Below, piece after piece: positions 46,173-57,599 of a stretch of 64,000 nucleotides of DNA. Origin of the DNA: Anaeramoeba flamelloides. Its lineage: Eukaryota; Metamonada; Anaeramoebidae. Each line of letters opens with the position of its first letter. Position 1 is the stretch's first letter. The position numbers were made by a program, and so were the translations under genes. The notes under the pieces are model-generated. The model was given only the letters and a program-made list of their open reading frames with translations. It ran no database searches and was not told where the DNA came from. Where the stretch lies: positions 4,093,501 to 4,157,500 of the forward strand of contig JANTQA010000076.1 in the NCBI GenBank assembly GCA_027625915.1, given 5' to 3'.

Positions 46173-47149
46173 TTGGGATTTTATTTACAAAACAAAGAAA
46201 AAAATTATTCTGGCGTTTTTGAAAAAATGATTTTGAGCATTTGATTGAATTTTTTTATTCAAATTTTGATTCTTTTTCACAAACCAAAAAATTAGTCGAC
46301 AATAGTTTACCTTTAAAAATTCTTTTGATATAGTGAAAAGTATTAAAAAGACTATTTTCACAGAAGTGGAAGAACTGTAAATATTTACTATAAAAGAAGA
46401 ATAACTGGGAAAAAATGTTAGTTGATGATTTCTTTTTTTTTTCTTTTGGGAAATCCAACTTTTATTTTTAGGTTTCTTGGTTCACCCAAAATATACCAAC
46501 TTAAAGACCCACAAATAAATAGAGATCACAAATTACAATCTAATTTTTCTCAAAGCTCTATATGATGTAAGGAAAAAAAGACTGAAAATGAAGTAAAATT
46601 TTTTTTCGGATTATTCTCAGAATACAAGTCGTCTATTTAATGAGAATCCTAAATATCAAAAATTTCTTTTGTGATTATTGTATAAACCTTGGAAAGTGAA
46701 ATTTGTCTTCTCAAATTTTATTGGATTCTGCAAAAAAAGATCTCTTAAATTATAATATTGTAGAAGAAATTTTTCATCAAAAATTAACAGCAATTTTTTC
46801 TTTATTCCAATATTTTTTTCATAGAAAATCAAACTTAGTAATTTTTCAAATGAAACTTAGAAGCAATGAGTAATAAATAAATTAGTTGTTTGTAAACAAA
46901 GTTCAAGTTTTTTAAAGGAAAAGTTTGAAAAAGAAGGTAAAATGGTTTTTTATTTTTGAGTAAAAATTTTTCGGATAATAAATCATGATTTATATGTCTA
47001 ATCACAAAACTTGAATTTGTTTCATTTTCAAGGAGTGGTTAATTACTAAATATATGTTCTAAAATGGCACTTTTTTTCGTTGAACAAATTAAAATATTAA
47101 TTATAAGAATATTCAGATGATCTAATTGATAAAAATCAAAAAAAAAAAA
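46173..47149. repeat. 5' flank of HAP40 with a fragment of element F
   Basis: At about 46466-46540 the sequence TTCTTGGTTCACCCAAAATA, followed by CAAATAAATAGAGATCACAA, matches the right arm of element F (36270-36345). The rest resembles no other region by eye and holds no convincing frame. Confidence 0.5.
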
Positions 47150-47510
47150 TGTTGAAAAATTTTTTGGGCGCTTTTCATTGGAATGTTACGTGTAAATTCT
47201 CAATTTATTTAGGAAATTAAAATTGTTGACAATAAGATTTTTTACTTCTAAATATACGAATTTTAAAATAACATACAAACCCTCAATTTTTTAAATGTTA
47301 ATTGGGAGTTTCAAACATATTTTTTGTCAAATCAACTTTAATTTTTAAAAAAAATAAAAAAAAAAAATAAAGTGAAAAGTTAGATGACAAAAAAATGATA
47401 CTGATCTATTAATTAAATTTTAGTTTGAGGATAATAATGAATTAAACACATAGAATTATGTTCTATTTATTCAATAAAACTGGGCCCCTTTGACTGAAAA
47501 AAAGTTTATT
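47150..47510. repeat. Dispersed repeat family K, copy 2 (no MITE)
   Basis: Runs uninterrupted through AAATTAAAATTGTTGACAAT, the point where copy 1 carries the MITE at 2709-2903. It therefore serves as the empty-site reference. Confidence 0.65.
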
Positions 47511-47999
47511 TATGGACCTATAAAATGTGAAATAATCATATAAAATGATGTATTAATTGATCAAGTATTTTTAGTATAAGAATTCTCAATAGAAAACAAT
47601 TTTATATTCTTTTTTTTTTTTACTTTTGAGTCGTTATATGAGAATGGTAAAATGTAATATTTTATCAACTTTTCTAAAAAGTTACTTAGCATAATTTTAA
47701 AATTGATATTTTTATTTAGATGGAAATTATATAATGAGTGGAAGATAGAATATGAGAAATCTGGTTATAATATTAATATTTGACCAGTTATCATTTCAAT
47801 TTTAATTCTGTTTTTTCTTGTAATAAATCGATTTATTGATTGAATTTTTTATAAAAATAAATTCTTTAATGTACCTTCCATTAAATTTTATATAGCATGA
47901 TAATTTGAAATCAAACATTAAATACTGAATTAATATTAGAAAAAAAGTTAAACTTTTATTATAATTTGAGCGTTTTGTGACTACCACATAGAAGTTTTA

Positions 48000-48850
48000 A
48001 ATTAAACTATGTGGTTATTGAATGTAAATCATATTATTTGTTCCATTGTTTAAATTTATCTCTAAAATCACTTAATATTGCGTTAAAAAGGTCGATCGTC
48101 ATCAATTAAGAATGTTCCTTCAAGTTATTAAAAAAAAAAAAAACATAGAATTTATAAGAAAAAAATCTACCTTTAAATAAAAATTTAAAGTATAAAACAA
48201 AAATATTAAGACTTTATGGTTTAAAAATGTTTATTCCCAAAATTTGTCACAAAATTTAAATTAAACTCTTTTTCAAAAATTGTGACTCAAACAAAATGAT
48301 AAATTGAAAAAAAAAAATTTATCCTTCAGTATTTAAGAACAATTAATAACTAAATATGATTGGTAATTCACTTTTAAATCATTCTAAATATATAAAAACC
48401 TGATATATTAAAAATTAAAGAAAATAAAACCAAAAGATAAAAAAAAGTGAGTAACAATTTTTGAAATGAGCATTACAGATATTTTATTATCGAACTTTCA
48501 CTGAAAAAAAGTTGAACAAATAGATTTTTTATGGATAATTAAATCCATTTTAAAAGACATTACATAGCCGAAATTTTCTTAGTGAATATTGATCTTTTCG
48601 TGGATCTCTTTTTTTTTTCCACATGATCTTTTTAAAAAAAAAAAAAAGAAAAAGAAAAAGAAAAACAAAAGAAAAACAAAAGAAAAACAAAAAAAAATGA
48701 AAAAGTAAAACGAAAATATGCAAAATTAGAAAAAATGATACTGATCTAGAAATTTGAAAATATTTTTTGTTAATAATACTGTAATAAACCTCAAAAAGAT
48801 TCCCATTAACATTATAAAGTGAGTCAAAATTTTTAAAAAATAGTTTAGTT
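48000..48850. repeat. Family G fragment followed by family D copy 2
   Basis: About 48010-48080 (GGTTATTGAATGTAAATCAT) matches the inverted G copy near 9757 (GTTTATTGAATGTAAATCAC). From 48280 the family D copy parallels 32090-33300. A-rich AAAAGAAAAAC tandem units occupy 48648-48690. Confidence 0.55.
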
Positions 48851-48989
48851 GTATAAAAAATAAATTATTTCAAAAAAATGTAATAATTCGAAAAAAAGAT
48901 TACTTTAATAAAATATTTTTATATGTTAGAAAAGCTAATTTGAAAATATAACCTATGTCACTACTAGAAAACCTAAATTATTCTGTTTT

Positions 48990-49530
48990 TATGAACCCCA
49001 ATTCAAAATTTTCAACACACCAAAATTCAATTTGTTCAAAAAAAAATCTTATTTAATCAATTCCCAAAGAAATGCCAAATTAGAACCATTCACCAATTGA
49101 AATGTTTACACTTTTTTATTAATTAAATTACTCACAAAACAATAAATAAATAATTATCAATACAAATAAATCATGGGTGTGTTAAAAATTTTGGAGAGAG
49201 CAAAACAAAAAATTAAATTTGTAAATTTGTTTAAATTCTATTAGGATTATTGATCTATCAAAGGTTAGATACTACCAATTAATTTTATTTGAGTTCTTCT
49301 ATTTGGAACAACTTGACTTTAACATAATATCAATTTTTCGAAAAAAATATTGAACGAACGTAAGGAGTTACGTATTTCAAACAATAAAATGAAAAAAAAA
49401 AACTAAAAGATGAAAAAATGATTTTCATATTCTACAAAAAACAAAATTATCTCCAATTTCAATGAAATTGTATTATTGTGATTGTTTGGAATGTTTTAGC
49501 TGTGTGGAAAATTTTGAATTTTAGTTTAGT
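48990..49530. mobile_element. Family E element, copy 2
   Basis: Partner of 21435-21990, same orientation; nearly collinear across about 540 bp (CTCACAAAACAATAAATAAA, GGTGTGTTAAAAATTTTGGA, ATTTTATTTGAGTTCTTCTA). Terminal inverted repeats as in copy 1. From 49531 to 50952 only AT-rich DNA without recognised content follows. Confidence 0.7.
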
Positions 49531-50952
49531 TTTTATTAATAATAATTATTGAGTAAATATTGAAATTAATAAATTTAAAAAAAATATTTACTTTTGGAAG
49601 TTCTTATTATTAATTGGGAAAAAAATAATACTCTAATTCAAGTTTCTAGCTTTTAATTATAGAAAATTAATTAGAGGAATAATATTTTTTAAAACGACAA
49701 TAAAATCATGTTGGGATTTAAAATATTATTTTTTATTTTAATTGATGTTTTATATTATGTATTGGGCGAATTAACCCCATTATGATAAATTATAAATTTG
49801 TGTATATTTTTTTGATATCAAAATTTCACATTTTTTTTTTTTTTAAAAAATGAAAAAAAAAAGAAAAAATAACTTTTTTTTTATTGATGATCAAGTGTAA
49901 ATTACACTCTGAGTGTCCTTTTACTTAAATTCCTTTTCAAAAAAATTTTTAACTTTTTGATTTTATTAATAATTAAGTTAATTCTTGTAAATGTGTGAAA
50001 ATATTTTTAGTTATATTTTTTAAAGAAATGTTTTGAAAAAAAATTTTTTTATATTGTTTATATTTATACTGATTTATATTTCAATTCAAATCTCAACAAA
50101 TTAAATTCATATTCAGAAATAAAAATTTAATTAAGTTATAATTGATCGAAGTTTAAATAATAGTTTTTCAATTAAATTGACATCTAATAAGTAATATTTT
50201 TTATTCTTTAAAGTTTTGAAAAAAATTTATTTTCTCGTTTTCAAAATATGAAAAAAAAATACAAAAAAATTTTTCAATTTTGAAAAATTCGTTTATCAAA
50301 CAGTTTATTCTTATTTGAAAGTATCTGAATTAAAATATAATTCTGTTTTGTCAGAAAAAATATTGATTTCCTTTTTTTATGATAAAATAAATAATAACCA
50401 AAATATGTTGAAGAAAATTTGTTTTTGAAAAATCAAATTTCAGATAATAAAAAAAAAACACTATTTCAGAGAAATTTTTTTTAAATGACTTGAAAACTTC
50501 ATAGTTTATAACTATCCATCTTTTGAAAATACAAATTATTTTTCAATAGTTTATCAAAAAGATTTTTTTATTTTACAAATATAATTATATCTAAAGAGTA
50601 AAAAATCTTTATAATAATATTGAATACAATAAAGAACATTTATTGTAAAAGAGTAATGATGAAAAAAGTTTATAAACATATAAAAAAAATTAAAACAGTA
50701 TTAAAATGAAGTAAATACTTTACTTTTTCATCAAAAATTGAAAAAAAAAATTTGATCTCTCAAAAAAATTTTCTTTTATGGCTTCCTTAGTTGATCATTA
50801 TTTTTGACACTGGGCACCTATAAAATTTGAAAGTCAAAAATATCAGAAATAACAATTTTTCATATTTTTACCTTTTTACTATAAAAGAATGATCCCTTAA
50901 AAAAAAAATTTCACAAATTACAATTTTGCTTAGAGATCTGATGTTATTACTA

Positions 50953-51357
50953 TTGTGGAAAAAAAGTTCAACATGGTTTTTAATTAGGAACATAAACATT
51001 ACTGAAAATTAAAAGTAAGATCAATGAAAAAAATAATAAATAAATAAATAAAGACAAAATGAAGGATTCGCCACAATAACAGTTTTTTAAATACTATCTT
51101 TTAGGTAAGGGCTTTTCTTTGATTGATCAATTATTAAAAATTTTTTCAAAAAAATTGACTATTTTTAAGATCTCCAAAACCACATCCACAATTTGGATAA
51201 ATCAGGTAGATTTAAATTGTATTTGTTAGGTTGATTGAAAATAATATAACGGGTTATTATTTGAAGTTAATTGGTTTCTTCTTTTTATTGATATTACTTT
51301 GAATTTTCAGGTTTTATTAAGGTTTCCAATTAAAAACCGTGTTGAACTTTTTTTCCA
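50953..51357 (+). mobile_element. Family M element, copy 1
   Basis: About 405 bp with inverted ends of about 40 bp: TTGTGGAAAAAAAGTTCAAC and GGTTTTTAATTAGGAA at the left, complements (CCAATTAAAAACCGTGTTGA) at the right. The interior GGATTCGCCACAATAACAG is shared, inverted, with copy 2 at 53115-53543. Non-coding MITE. Confidence 0.8.
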
Positions 51358-51902
51358 AAACGGTTAATCAAATAATTAAAAGTTCAATACTATTTAACAG
51401 AGATTTTTTTAATGTTATTGGAAAGAGAAATAACTCATACAATTTCCTTTCAATTACAACCGTTCTTTATTTTGAGACGAATCTAGTTTGACACTAATCC
51501 TATATTCAGAAACTTTTGCTATTTTGAAAAAGCCAGTTAATCCATTTGTTTGTAATTCGTCTCTATGTTGGAACTAAAATGTATTTTTAAGAATAGTTTT
51601 TGCTAAATAAATTATAAAAGGTGTTTTTTAAGTTAAATTATTCATTAATTTCTTCTCATTCTTTTGATTTGTTTCGTCATAAATGAAAAAATAAAAAACT
51701 TTGAAAATGATAAAGAGTTTTTAAAATATGGTTAGTTTTTATATTTAAAGAGGGAGTAAAACAAATTTTTTAAAGATCGGATTAAAAAGGTAATAATTCA
51801 CAAAACAAAAACAAAAAAGAAAAGAAAAAAGAAAAAAGAAAAAAGAAAAGACAAAAGACAAAAGAAGAAGGAAATAAATCCCAAGTGTTTCTTTTTTCCT
51901 TT

Positions 51903-52736
51903 TTAATTTAAAATTTTTTGTTCTTGTGCCAAAATATCCTTTTTATTCGTAAACCCCTTGAGAATAAGATGGCTTTCGTCATTTGATTCGGTAAGTGTAG
52001 GTCTATCTTCAAGTGCGATTATGATCCATGACCATAGTGCAAACATTTGACCAAAATTCTCTAAAATGGTTCTTGTTTCTTCACCAAGCTTCACTTCACT
52101 TAAGATTGATTGAACAGTTTCCAACCGCTCTCCAGGGGTGTATAACTGTTTTGAATAAAAATATTTTAGCCGATCCAATGTAACATAAAACGTTTGCTTT
52201 GTGGTTCGAAATGATAAATGAGCATTTTCCATAAATTTCTTTGTGAAATCTTTCGAGAGAGTCTGTGCCTTTTCAAAGATCTCAATTTGGAAATCATTAA
52301 AAAAAGAAGGTTTAATTGTTTTGAGATCTACAGTACCAAGGTATTGAAGCATTTGATCGTGGAGTTCGTTTGCTACTACGTATTCCAAAATGATTCCTTT
52401 TTCCTCATAAATTTCATCACGTCTTTTTCGTGTGCTTTTGATATCTTTTTTGATTTTTGTAATAATTTGAGTGAAGTCAAGGTTTAGTTGTGTGTAGTCC
52501 CGAATAAACTCTTCTTCTCTCCTTTTCTGTTGTTTCAGGATCTCTTGATTTTTTTTTTTTTTTTTTAGGTTTTGTTTCTTATATTTTTGATATTTTTGGG
52601 TGTCATTTTGGGTGTCTTTATACAAATTTCTTATTGTTTCAGATTGGTTGTGGAGTTTTTCCGTTTCCTTCATCTGGTGATCATTTTGTTTGATTATTTC
52701 TTTGATCTCTTCTGTTAAATATTCTGATGTTTCCAT
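51903..52736 (-). CDS. Hypothetical coiled-coil protein
   Basis: 277 residues from the ATG at 52736 (METSEYLTEEI). The frame is open to an ATG at 52787, but those 17 extra codons are AT-rich and Phe-rich like a leader, so the inner start is preferred. Residues 8-140 form a long charged helix region with a Lys run (LKKKKKNQEILKQQKRREEE), typical of a coiled coil. The remaining part is globular and helical (HDQMLQYLGTVDLKTIKP, RTTKQTFYVTLDRLKYFYSK) with a conserved-looking end (ILENFGQMFALWSWIIIALE). I do not recognise a family; a cytoskeletal or tethering-complex subunit would fit the layout, but this is speculation. G+C content is above the flanks. The gene is bracketed by inverted family M elements. 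A (GAAAAAA)n tract follows its 3' end. Confidence 0.7.
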   Translation of the reverse strand: METSEYLTEEIKEIIKQNDHQMKETEKLHNQSETIRNLYKDTQNDTQKYQKYKKQNLKKKKKNQEILKQQKRREEEFIRDYTQLNLDFTQIITKIKKDIKSTRKRRDEIYEEKGIILEYVVANELHDQMLQYLGTVDLKTIKPSFFNDFQIEIFEKAQTLSKDFTKKFMENAHLSFRTTKQTFYVTLDRLKYFYSKQLYTPGERLETVQSILSEVKLGEETRTILENFGQMFALWSWIIIALEDRPTLTESNDESHLILKGFTNKKDILAQEQKILN

Positions 52737-53114
52737 TTGAAAAGAGAAAAATATTTGACTATTTAAAAATTGAAAAAAATGATTCACAATTAAATTCTTT
52801 TTCGTTCAGTAAGAACTTATTTTCCTTACTACTTGTTTTTCATAATTTAGACAACCAACAGAAAAGTTCAATAGTTTTTAGACTTTTTAATTTGGTTTTG
52901 TATTCATTAAAATTAGTATAAGGTGAGAAATTTCTCTAATTATATTTGAACGAAAGGAAAAATTTCTTGTTGATACAACAAATTATTAAAAATATTTTAA
53001 GCTTTCAAAAAACACTCTCTCATGAGATAGATATAATAATTATCACTTTTTCTTTTTAGTTTTGAACCCTCTATCTCTGTTTAGAAATAAAAATTGTGTT
53101 TAATTTTATTAACT

Positions 53115-53543
53115 GTTGTGGAAAAAAAGTGAAACTGGAAAAAAAGTTCAATCGGTTTTTAATAAGGAACAGTACTGAAAATTCAAAGTAAAATCAATAA
53201 AAAGAAGAAACCAATTAACTTCAAATAATAACCCGTTATATTATTTTCAATCAAACCAACAAATACAATTTAAATCTACTTTATTTATCCAAAATATTGA
53301 TGTGGTTTTGGAGATCTTCAAAAATAGTCAATTTTTTTAACAAATTTTTAATAATTGATCAATCAAAGAAAAGCCCATACCTAAAAGATAGTATTTAAAA
53401 AACTGTTATTGTGGCGAATCCTTCATTTTGTCTTTATTTATTTATTTATTATTTTTTCATTGATCTTACTTTTCGTTTTATGTAATGTTCCCAATTAAAA
53501 ACTGTGTTGAACTTTTTTTCCAGTTTCACTTTTTTTCCACAAC
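53115..53543 (-). mobile_element. Family M element, copy 2 (inverted)
   Basis: Complete copy of about 429 bp in the opposite orientation to copy 1. Its ends GTTGTGGAAAAAAAGTGAAA and TTTCACTTTTTTTCCACAAC form perfect outer inverted repeats; the second block AAAAAAAGTTCAA matches copy 1. Copy 1 lacks the outer GTGAAACTGG block on both sides, so the two represent sub-variants. No clear target duplication was found. Confidence 0.8.
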
Positions 53544-54789
53544 ATCAAAGTGAGTTATTGAGAATAGGTAGAAAAAATCAAAAATTTTGTGAAATCAATA
53601 TCAAATGAAAAATAAACGTGAAAGTAATAACCTACTTATTAAGTTTTAGTTAATTTAAACATTTTTAAAAGAATTTTAATCATGATAATCTCATAAAAAC
53701 AAAAATAATTACTTTTTTGAAAATGGCTCTGATATAAATTATAACTTTGAATTTCAAATTTATAGTTTTTGATTTTAATTTGTCCTTTATAAATTTAAGT
53801 ACTATTATTTTCTGATTAATATTTTTCCAAATCTAGCTTTTAACTTAATTCAATTAAACACTGTGATAAAATTTTTTAAAATAAAAATACTCTCAACTTT
53901 TGAATATCAAAAATATTTTTTGAAATTACTGTGAACTTTTATATTTTTTTTTTGAAAAAGTGGGGTTGAGAAAATTTTGAAATTAAAGAATAAGTTAAGT
54001 TATTAAATTAGAATATTTTTCCAGAGAGTTTATATTTTTAGTGGAACTTTTTTTTTAATTTTTCTATTTAAGAATAAAAAAAAAATTTGAAGACCAAATT
54101 TGTCCCTTTTGTGAAAATAAAATTCCCAGAATTTAGAATTTATTTTAGTAAATGAGTTAAAACAAGATACTGTATATAAAAATATACATAATTTCAACTT
54201 TGAGTTCAATGATTTGGGCAAAAAAAATTTCAAGAAAAAGTTAAATGGAATCTTTGTTTTTATTTATTTTTTCATTGTTTTTTTTTTCATTTTGTAATGC
54301 AAGTATTTGATCAGTTTTCTATTTTTAGTGTTTTTTTTTTGGTAGTAGGGACATATCTTAAAGAATTACTAGATAATGATAATTTTTATAAAACTTACAA
54401 GAGTTTATTTTTATTCTTATTCATATCTTAAACATAAAACTACCTTATGTGATAATTTGTGATATTTCTAAATTATGGAAAAGCTAATGGCGTTTTTTTT
54501 TTTTTTTTTTTTGGATTTCTGCATTTATTTGTAAAGTGTTATAGGTAATGTTGAATGTACCTATTTAAAAATATTTTTTGTTGTTACTATTTTTTCTGAA
54601 ATTAAAAGAAAATTAAAAAAATTGTTAGCTATTCAGTATGTTGAAAGAATATGCAAAAAACTTTGATTTTAATCCATTATTTGTAATGATAAAAATAATA
54701 TGTGTTCTCAATATGATTGGCTATTTACTTGTTTTCATGGATAATAATTAAACTATATATTAGAACTTATTACCAGTCTTTTATTTTTA
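53544..54789. other. Intergenic, nothing recognised
   Basis: AT-rich, with a minus-strand Phe/Lys-rich frame at 54030-54233 that is not credible. Around 54480 AAAAGCTAATGGCG and AAGTGTTATAGG recall the family J foldbacks, but the match is short. Confidence 0.4.
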
Positions 54790-54982
54790 CAGTCAGTTCC
54801 ACTTTTAAGGCACAAAATTCATCGAAATTTAAGGCACAAGAAAAAACTCAAATTAAAGCACAAAATTCAGATTCTAGTAAAATAAATTGTAAAAAAAAAT
54901 TCGAAATTTTGTGCCTTATTTTAAGATTTTTTTGTGCCTTTAATTCCACTAAAAGTTTTTGCCTTAAAAGTGGAACTGGTTG
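54790..54982. mobile_element. Palindromic Tc1/mariner-type MITE, copy 4
   Basis: 193 bp, starting CAGTCAGTTCCACTTTTAAG and ending AAAGTGGAACTGGTTG, with a TA on the left (54788-54789) and TG on the right. The right terminus has drifted. The arms pair along most of the length. Confidence 0.85.
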
Positions 54983-55124
54983 TGAATATTTAAACATTTT
55001 TTTATATCTTTATTGTTAGCTTTAGAAAATCACTTTCCTTCATATATGTTCAGATTTTTTACAAACAGAGAAATAAAAAGTGAATTTCTAAATAAAAAAG
55101 AAAATATCAAGAAAGTTAAGTTAA

Positions 55125-56049
55125 GTATCTGGACATTTACAGTGTATATACTCCATACTCAAGGGGTTTCCTGAGACTAAAAAGGGTATTGTGGAATAGT
55201 ACCTTTTTTGGTTTACATATTTCTATTACAATTAAAAAAAAAATTTGAGAGTATCCCATTGGTAAAAAATTCAATACAGTCAGTTTCACTTTTAAGGCAC
55301 AAACTTTCAACGAAATTTAAGGCACAATAAAAATCTCAAATTAAAGCACAAAATTCGGAATTCTAGTAAAATAAATTGTAAAAAAACAAAATTCCAAATT
55401 TTGTGCTTTAATTTGAGATTTTTTTGTGTCTTAAATTTCGTTAAAAGTTTGTGCCTTAAAAGTGAAACTGACTGTAACAAAAAAATAATTCATAATATCT
55501 CTTTGACAATAAATTCAATACAAAAAACCAAAAAATTCCAAAAGCATTCTCGATTTCAAAAAATCCAAAATTTAAAAAAAAAATCGTCTGTACTCATTTT
55601 ATATTCACAAGGGTAAATTTTCTACAATACAAAACAAATTGCTTTCTTGAAGTGCGAAATCAATTTAATCTGGGTTTTTTTCATTTAGAAAACCTATAAA
55701 TTTGACCAAGTATGAATTATGTAATATTCTTGAGATAAAAATAACTCATTTCCAAAATGAAAAAAAAGAAAAAAAAATCACCGAGATCTCAAAAAGGCCA
55801 AAGAGTGTCACTTCAAAACTGACATAACTGTTTTCAAAATTGTATATTCTAACCATTCTAATTGGAAATTGAGTGTCACTCTTTGGCTCTTTTTTCTAAA
55901 AATGTCCTCATCTTTAGTTGTTGATTTTGGGAGATCGATTGTACATCAAAGGTTGGTTGGTTTTTGATTGGTATTAGGTAGTCAATAAAATTAATCAAAA
56001 AATTTTTTTCCATTTCAGAAAATTTTTTTTTCTCCATCATGACTGACTC
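55125..56049 (+). mobile_element. Family B element, copy B3, with nested MITE
   Basis: Left end GTATCTGGACATTTACAGTG after TAA, right end GACTGACTC before TAA, agreeing with a three-base TAA duplication. Collinear with the two halves of B2 and without the family A insert: the B3 sequence AAATTTTCTACAATACAAAA corresponds to the interrupted site. The MITE copy 5 lies at 55277-55474. A minus-strand frame (55876-56085) spans the right end but is not kept in other copies. Confidence 0.8.
55277..55474. mobile_element. Palindromic Tc1/mariner-type MITE, copy 5 (nested in B3)
   Basis: 198 bp with intact ends CAGTCAGTTTCACTTTTAAG and AAAGTGAAACTGACTG, TA on both sides. The B2 copy continues through the matching point (AAAATTCAACAAAG near 22606) without insertion. 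Confidence 0.92.
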
Positions 56050-56261
56050 TAAAGATTTTTTAAAAACTATAGAAACTGAAAGCACTTTATTTCCTTTTGC
56101 TGACTTGTAAAATATTATTTTCTAAAAGTTCTTTGAGAATCAATTTTTTTTCTCATTTTTTGTGATAAGAAGAATGATGAAATTTTTTTATTAATAATAT
56201 CAGAGATTTTATTCTTTTTTATCAAATTCTGATATACATATTTTTTTAATTTTTTTAATAT

Positions 56262-57122
56262 CACAGGTGTGGTTAGGTTTTTTTTTTAATTTAAGAGAGA
56301 AACCGAAGATATATTTATTTTTTGGTATATTATTAAATTTCAAATTCGGTCAAATTTCAAAATTGGTCAAATTGAACATTTTCATATTTTTGAAGAGTTT
56401 CTTGATTATTATCATTGATATGAAAATTTTTAATGTTTTTTGATCTTGTAATAGAGGAAAAAAAGTATTTTGTTATTGGTAGTATTTTATTACTAAATTG
56501 TAGAAAATCCAAAATTTTGAAATCATCAATACAGTTCGTTTCATTTTTAAGGCACAAACTTTCAACGAAATTTAAGGCACAAAAAAAATCTCAAATTAAA
56601 GCACAAAATTCAAATTCTAGAAAAATAAATTGTATAAAAAAAATTCGAAATTTTGTGCCTTAATTTGAGATTTTTTTGTGCCTTAAATTTCGTTAAAAGT
56701 TTGTGCCTTAAAAGGGAAACTGACTGTAATAAATATTTTTAAAAATTTGTTTGAGACCCAATTTTAACCACCAAAGTTAAGTGGAAATTTTTTTCCCCTT
56801 AAAACAAGTGACCAAAGTTTAATTGGTCAGTTAATAATTTATTGTTCAAAATCCTTACCAAAATTTTCTAGTATACCATTCAAACACCAAAAACCTACTC
56901 TAGCATACTCTACCCTACCCTAACATACCTTAAAATACATTAACCTACCTGTAAAGATGTTTTTAAATACCTACGGTCAATATATTTAAATGGCATTGAC
57001 TTTTTTGAAAAAAATGAGAATTTGACCAATTTTGAAATTTGACCAAATTTGAAATTTAATAATTTTCCCTTATTTTTCTCTTTATTACTCAAATTAAAAA
57101 AAAAACCTTGACCCTTTTCTAC
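56262..57122. mobile_element. Family N element with terminal repeats of about 120 bp, MITE inside
   Basis: Left arm 56262-56395 and right arm 57001-57122 are inverted copies: TTAGGTTTTTTTTTTAATTT, then TTATTAAATTTCAAATTCGG and AAATTTCAAAATTGGTCAAA on the left, complements on the right. The interior holds the palindromic MITE copy 6 and a CT-rich stretch (CTACCCTACCCTAACATACC, about 56916-56935). Only one copy was found in the window; superfamily unknown. Confidence 0.75.
56533..56726. mobile_element. Palindromic Tc1/mariner-type MITE, copy 6 (nested in N)
   Basis: 194 bp, left end CAGTTCGTTTCATTTTTAAG, right end AAAGGGAAACTGACTG, TA on both sides (56531-56532, 56727-56728). The central arms are well preserved: AAGGCACAAAAAAAATCTC faces GAGATTTTTTTGTGCCTT. 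Confidence 0.9.
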
Positions 57123-57599
57123 AGAAAATGATAGAAATAAAATGATATCTATATTTTACTTCCATATTTATAAAACACATTTTTTATTTTTATTTTTGCT
57201 TGAATTATAAAAATATCGAAATAAATAATTAGAAAAAGTTCAAAATTTTCAAATTATTACCAAGCTTAACATTTTCAATATTTGTATTGTTTTAAATTGT
57301 TATTCAGCTGTTATATAATTTTTAGATAATTTTGAACTTTCCCCGTTGTAAAATTTTCAAATTTAGTTATTTAGGGATCTTTGAATTCCAAATTCAACAA
57401 CTTTGTTTTTTTAACAGACCAATAAATCTTTATGTTTCCAAAAGGCCTAAAAATGAATTCAATTTTTTTTTTATAACAAAAAGTTTATCTTTCTAATAGG
57501 TTATTGGTAATTTCGCCCTTTATCACATTTTACTGTTACCACAATTTCTTTTTTTGTTTCTTATAAACATTTATTATTTTTCTTTAATTTTTTTTTTTT

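Noticed and set aside
52737-52787. Longer N-terminus for the coiled-coil protein
   Set aside because: The 17 extra codons are Phe/Asn-rich with base composition like the untranslated flank; the inner ATG gives a normal coiled-coil start.
56895-56960. CCCTACCCTAAC stretch considered as interstitial telomere repeat
   Set aside because: Units are irregular (CTACC, CTAAC, TTAACCTACC) and lie inside element N; no regular telomere motif.
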